Origin: Solwaraspora sp. WMMD406
GTDB taxonomy: Bacteria > Actinomycetota > Actinomycetes > Mycobacteriales > Micromonosporaceae
NCBI RefSeq assembly: GCF_029626025.1
Contig: NZ_JARUBF010000001.1
Span: 4,992,001 to 5,056,000 of the forward strand
Direction of reading: 5' to 3'
DNA length: 64,000 bases
Part shown: positions 61,448 through 64,000 of the stretch, piece by piece
Position numbering within the stretch: the stretch's first letter is position 1
How the letters are laid out: each line of letters opens with the position of its first letter
Made by a program: the position numbers and the translations under genes
Notes under the pieces: model-generated
The model's input: the letters and a program-made list of their open reading frames with translations, nothing else
Told to the model about the DNA's origin: nothing
Databases searched by the model: none

Positions 61448-61981
61448 ATGTCCATGTCCGACATCGCCAGACCCAGCCGGGTAGCCCGAGCCGAGATCAT
61501 CCGCACCACCGTCATCTGCGTACTGGTCGTCGTCATCTACTACCTGGTGCCGATCGAGCCGGGCGTCACCGGCGTCCACCGCTTGGTCCGCGCGGCGATC
61601 ACCGGTGTCGGCGTGCTCGTGGTGGCCGCGATGGTGCTGGCCCAGGTTCGCCGGCAGCTCACCGCCGATCCGGCCGACGTGCGGCTGACCCGGCTGGCCA
61701 TCGCGATCGTCAGCGGGGTCATCGTCTTCGCCCTCGCCGACCTGGTCATCTCGTTCAGCGACCCGGGCCAGTTCGTCAACATGACCACCAAGACCGACGC
61801 GCTGTACTTCGCGATCGGCACCCTCACCACCGTCGGGTACGGCGACGTGCACGCCCAAGGCCAACTCGCCCGCGCGGCAGTCTGTCTGCAGATGGTGTTC
61901 AGCGTCGGCGTGCTCGCCACCGGAGCGTCGTTGCTGGTCAAGCGCTGGACTGAACGGGCGGCGGCGCGGCGCCCGACGTGA
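61448..61981 (+). CDS. Two-pore-domain-type potassium channel protein
   Basis: 177 residues. Membrane helices at about residues 20-38 (TTVICVLVVVIYYLV), 48-65, 83-103 and 140-160. A pore loop between the last two carries the selectivity filter LTTVGYGD. There is no cytoplasmic RCK or CNMP domain, so it is an Ion_trans_2 minimal channel. ATG 61454 is an alternative start. The upstream region is AT-rich with the direct repeat ACACTGTA (twice within 61406-61423). The next gene is convergent. Confidence 0.9.
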   Translation: MSMSDIARPSRVARAEIIRTTVICVLVVVIYYLVPIEPGVTGVHRLVRAAITGVGVLVVAAMVLAQVRRQLTADPADVRLTRLAIAIVSGVIVFALADLVISFSDPGQFVNMTTKTDALYFAIGTLTTVGYGDVHAQGQLARAAVCLQMVFSVGVLATGASLLVKRWTERAAARRPT

Positions 61982-62012
61982 CCCGGTAGCGGGCAGCCGT
62001 AGGAGTGGCGCG

Positions 62013-63038
62013 TCACGGCGTATCGATCGCCGGCGTCACCGCTGGTTCTATCGTCACGTCCCCGCCAAGTCTGCCGTGCTCGGGCCGGCGGCGGGCCGCA
62101 CCGGCGGCGAGCAACTCGGCCACGGCCCGGTTGGCGTCGGCGGCCCGATGGATCGTCTCGGTGACCGCGAACCGCCGCAGCTCGGCGACGGTCAGCGGCC
62201 CGGTTCGGGTGAGCCGCGCCAGCAGCGTCTCCGGCAGCGATCCGGACCGGTCGGTCATCGAGCCCGGCGGCGGATCCTGCGTCGACGGACCGCCGGTGAG
62301 GCGCGGATCCCGCAGCGTCATGCCGTTGCCGGCCGCCACCGACCAGATCGCGTCCTTGACCGCCTCGATCCGCTTGCCCGAGGTGGTGGCGAAGAACAGC
62401 CCGAGCGCCGTGTCCGGGCCCGGCCCGCCAGCCGGGTCGATGCCTGGTACCAGCCCGCCAGCCGGGTCGCTGCCTGGTACCAGATCGACCATCGTGACCA
62501 GTGGAAGTTCGCTCGCGTCCGGTGCGCTACTCGGGCCACCGGCACCGCGCGCACCGGCGGTGCTCAGGAGCAGGATCTCGGTGGGGTGCCCGGCGGCCAT
62601 CGCCCGCCACACGGTCGGGTCGGGCACCTGCTCGGCAACATGGTCGAGGTATACGAACAGCGGTGCCCGAGCCGCTGACGCGGCGGCGAGAGCCACCGGG
62701 ATCCGCTGGGCGCCACCGGGCAGCAGGTGCACCGACACCCCGGCCGGCAGCGCCGCCTGGGCGGCACCGAGCCGGGTCGCCAGGTCGAGCGGATCGCGCC
62801 CGGCCGCCGGGCCGCCGTCCGCCGGGCCGGCGAGGGTGACCACGGTCAGGTGGCAGCCGCTCGGCAGGTCGGCGGATGCGGCGATCACCCGCAGGGCGGC
62901 GTCGGCCGTGCCCGCGTCCGCGCCGGCGTACGCCTGGACGAAGGTGGCCCGGCGGGAGCGGTGCAGCGTCGACAGCCAGGTGCCCAGGTGGCGAAGGAGT
63001 AGGTCGCGGCGCGCGGCGGCGCACGGGTCGGTGGTCAC
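62013..63038 (-). CDS. Uncharacterised protein with Rossmann-like N-terminus and winged-helix-like C-terminus
   Basis: 341 residues, no family that I can name. The N-terminal half alternates strands and helices (RRATFVQAYAGADAGTADA, CHLTVVTLAG, LPAGVSVHLLPGG, RAPLFVYLDHVAEQ, HPTEILLLSTAGA). A Pro/Gly linker with a ten-residue tandem repeat follows. The C-terminal half has LGLFFATTSGKRIEAVKDAI and a winged-helix-like region (LTRTGPLTVAELRRFAVTET). Readable as a nucleotide- or SAM-binding domain joined to a DNA- or protein-binding domain, but without a diagnostic motif. Confidence 0.7.
   Translation of the reverse strand: MTTDPCAAARRDLLLRHLGTWLSTLHRSRRATFVQAYAGADAGTADAALRVIAASADLPSGCHLTVVTLAGPADGGPAAGRDPLDLATRLGAAQAALPAGVSVHLLPGGAQRIPVALAAASAARAPLFVYLDHVAEQVPDPTVWRAMAAGHPTEILLLSTAGARGAGGPSSAPDASELPLVTMVDLVPGSDPAGGLVPGIDPAGGPGPDTALGLFFATTSGKRIEAVKDAIWSVAAGNGMTLRDPRLTGGPSTQDPPPGSMTDRSGSLPETLLARLTRTGPLTVAELRRFAVTETIHRAADANRAVAELLAAGAARRRPEHGRLGGDVTIEPAVTPAIDTP
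62424..62483. repeat. 30-bp tandem repeat in the linker of the uncharacterised protein
   Basis: Two 30-base units (62424-62453, 62454-62483) differ at one base. In frame they encode DPAGGLVPG-type repeats. Confidence 0.9.
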
Positions 63039-63070
63039 CTCACCGTTCTACCCGTCGCGAGCCGGCCGGT

Positions 63071-63592
63071 TCAGACCGGTACGGAGACTCCCACTCCGCC
63101 ACGGGTCTGGCCGCCGTACCGCTGCTTCTCCCGGGCCAGGTCGAGTGGGCGGATCCGCTTGCGCGCGGCGAGGGCCTGCTCGTCGAGCCGGTCGGCCGGC
63201 ACCAACCAGACGACCTCGAACTCCAGGCCGTCCGGGTCCTTGCCGTAGAGGCTCTTGGTGGTGCCGTGGTCGGAGCTGCCGGCCAGCGCTCCGGCCTCCG
63301 CCAAGCGGGCGGCGAGGGCGTCGAGCTCGTCGAGCGTGTCGACTTCCCAGGCCAGGTGGTAGAGACCGACGGCGCTGCGACCGGCCGGGGAGGCGGCGGC
63401 GTGCGCGCCGATCTCGAACAGTCCGAGGTCGTGGTCGTTGGTGGAGCCGGGAGCCTGCAGGAAGGCGGCACCGGCGAAGCCGTCCGGGGTCATCGGGACG
63501 AGCCGGAAGTCGAGCACGTCCCGGTAGAACGCGACGCTGCGGTCGAGTCGGGAGACGAACAGTACGGCGTGGTTGAGGCGGTGGATTCCCAT
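63071..63592 (-). CDS. VOC-superfamily dioxygenase/glyoxalase-like protein
   Basis: 173 residues. The VOC fold begins IHRLNHAVLFVSRLDRSVAF with a metal-ligand His, has NDHDLGLFEIGAHAA and VGLYHLAWEVDTLDELDAL with the second His, and ends with DPDGLEFEVVWLVP carrying the Glu ligand. Extradiol-dioxygenase-type metal sites are thus complete; the substrate is unknown. Divergent from a MarR gene with a palindromic site between, so MarR control is likely. Confidence 0.9.
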   Translation of the reverse strand: MGIHRLNHAVLFVSRLDRSVAFYRDVLDFRLVPMTPDGFAGAAFLQAPGSTNDHDLGLFEIGAHAAASPAGRSAVGLYHLAWEVDTLDELDALAARLAEAGALAGSSDHGTTKSLYGKDPDGLEFEVVWLVPADRLDEQALAARKRIRPLDLAREKQRYGGQTRGGVGVSVPV

Positions 63593-63615
63593 GTCCACCA
63601 CCGTAGCCCGAACTA

Positions 63616-63629
63616 GTTGAGCATTCAAC
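63616..63629. promoter_or_regulatory. Palindrome GTTGAGCATTCAAC, candidate MarR operator
   Basis: Five-base arms GTTGA and TCAAC around GCAT, in the 59-base divergent gap between the VOC and MarR genes. The TTGA-N4-TCAA pattern is typical of MarR-family operators. Confidence 0.7.
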
Positions 63630-63651
63630 CAAATTGGGTATGATGGTCGTC

Positions 63652-64000
63652 ATGACCCGCTGGCTCGACGACGACGAACAACGCACCTGGCGCGCCTTTC
63701 TCGCCGCCACCCGGTCACTGATGACCACCCTGGACCGCGAGCTGCACAGCCAGGCCGGCTTGTCGCACGCCTACTACGAGATCCTGGTACGACTCTCCGA
63801 AGCTCCCGAGCGGACCCTGCGGATGAGCGAACTCGCCGAGGCCACCGACTCGTCCCGGAGCCGGCTCTCCCACGCCGTCGCTCGGCTGGAGGCCACCGGC
63901 TGGGTCCAGCGCGAGGACTGCGCCACGGACCGACGCGGCCAGTTCGCCGTCCTCACCGAAGCGGGTTTCACCGCGCTCGCCGACGCCGCGCCGGGACACG
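63652..64000 (+). CDS. MarR-family transcriptional regulator (3' truncated by window edge)
   Basis: At least 116 residues from ATG 63652; ATG 63640 or 63643 are possible. The winged helix is clear: WLDDDEQRTWRAFLAATR, LSHAYYEILVRLSEAPE, TLRMSELAEATDSSRSRLSH, AVARLEATGWVQREDCATD, RRGQFAVLTEAG. It runs off the right edge. It probably represses itself and the divergent VOC gene through the palindrome between them. Confidence 0.92.
   Translation, partial: MTRWLDDDEQRTWRAFLAATRSLMTTLDRELHSQAGLSHAYYEILVRLSEAPERTLRMSELAEATDSSRSRLSHAVARLEATGWVQREDCATDRRGQFAVLTEAGFTALADAAPGH

Overview
The window is 64 kb of very GC-rich DNA with short intergenic gaps, many 1-4 base stop/start overlaps, GTG and TTG starts and strong AGGAG-type ribosome sites. 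An SsgB-family sporulation protein, BTAD, RamB, ECF42 and PadR regulators, many XRE and LacI proteins and secreted carbohydrate-active enzymes point to a filamentous actinobacterium. The form of SsgB and its small membrane-protein neighbour suggest Micromonosporaceae. The species cannot be named from the sequence alone.

Left part (0-25 kb): an oligopeptide/dipeptide ABC transporter operon (dppBCDF, cut at the left edge); an ECF42 sigma factor with its DGPF/YCII partner; a DUF899 protein; a PadR regulator with a clear palindrome; a secreted ricin-lectin/PL3 pectate lyase beside a PL1 remnant; a CopC - PCuAC - Tat-secreted DyP peroxidase copper operon; a broken MFS gene abutting a broken acyl-CoA dehydrogenase; a siderophore-interacting protein behind a DtxR/IdeR-type iron box; two overlapping SPFH membrane proteins; the glyoxylate shunt (aceA-aceB) divergent from ramB; a DJ-1/PfpI protein; and an alpha/beta hydrolase divergent from a BTAD regulator.

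Middle part (25-41 kb) is more accessory: a divergent XRE/methionine aminopeptidase pair sharing a palindrome; a MOSC protein; a decayed repeat protein; a predicted secreted seven-bladed propeller with a lipoprotein; three XRE regulators with long helical C-termini and small Cys-bearing proteins; a perfect 24-bp inverted repeat; a secreted four-cysteine protein followed by a three-gene ABC module; and a secreted three-repeat protein whose ribosome site lies in a hairpin.

Right part (41-57 kb) is best read as an alginate utilisation locus. A sugar ABC transporter, an SDR reductase, two cytoplasmic heparinase-II/III-type lyases, a DUF624 protein, a 41-residue micro-ORF and a KDG-type sugar kinase lie in one overlapping minus-strand operon. 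LacI and IclR regulators are divergent, and a secreted CBM32-PL7 alginate lyase follows. A PL6 alginate lyase has decayed to a pseudogene, and a fumarylacetoacetate-hydrolase-family enzyme shares a 14-bp upstream motif with the transporter promoter. The inferred flow is: PL7 cuts alginate outside the cell, the ABC system imports oligomers, the heparinase-like lyases release unsaturated uronate, the SDR reduces it to 2-keto-3-deoxygluconate and the kinase phosphorylates it. The locus ends near an integrase remnant beside tRNA-Val(CAC).

The last 6 kb holds core genes (the small membrane protein beside ssgB, ssgB, AraC, Rrf2, DUF4236, a K+ channel, an uncharacterised protein, a VOC protein) and the start of a MarR gene. 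Short in-frame tandem duplications of 22-48 bp recur through the whole window.
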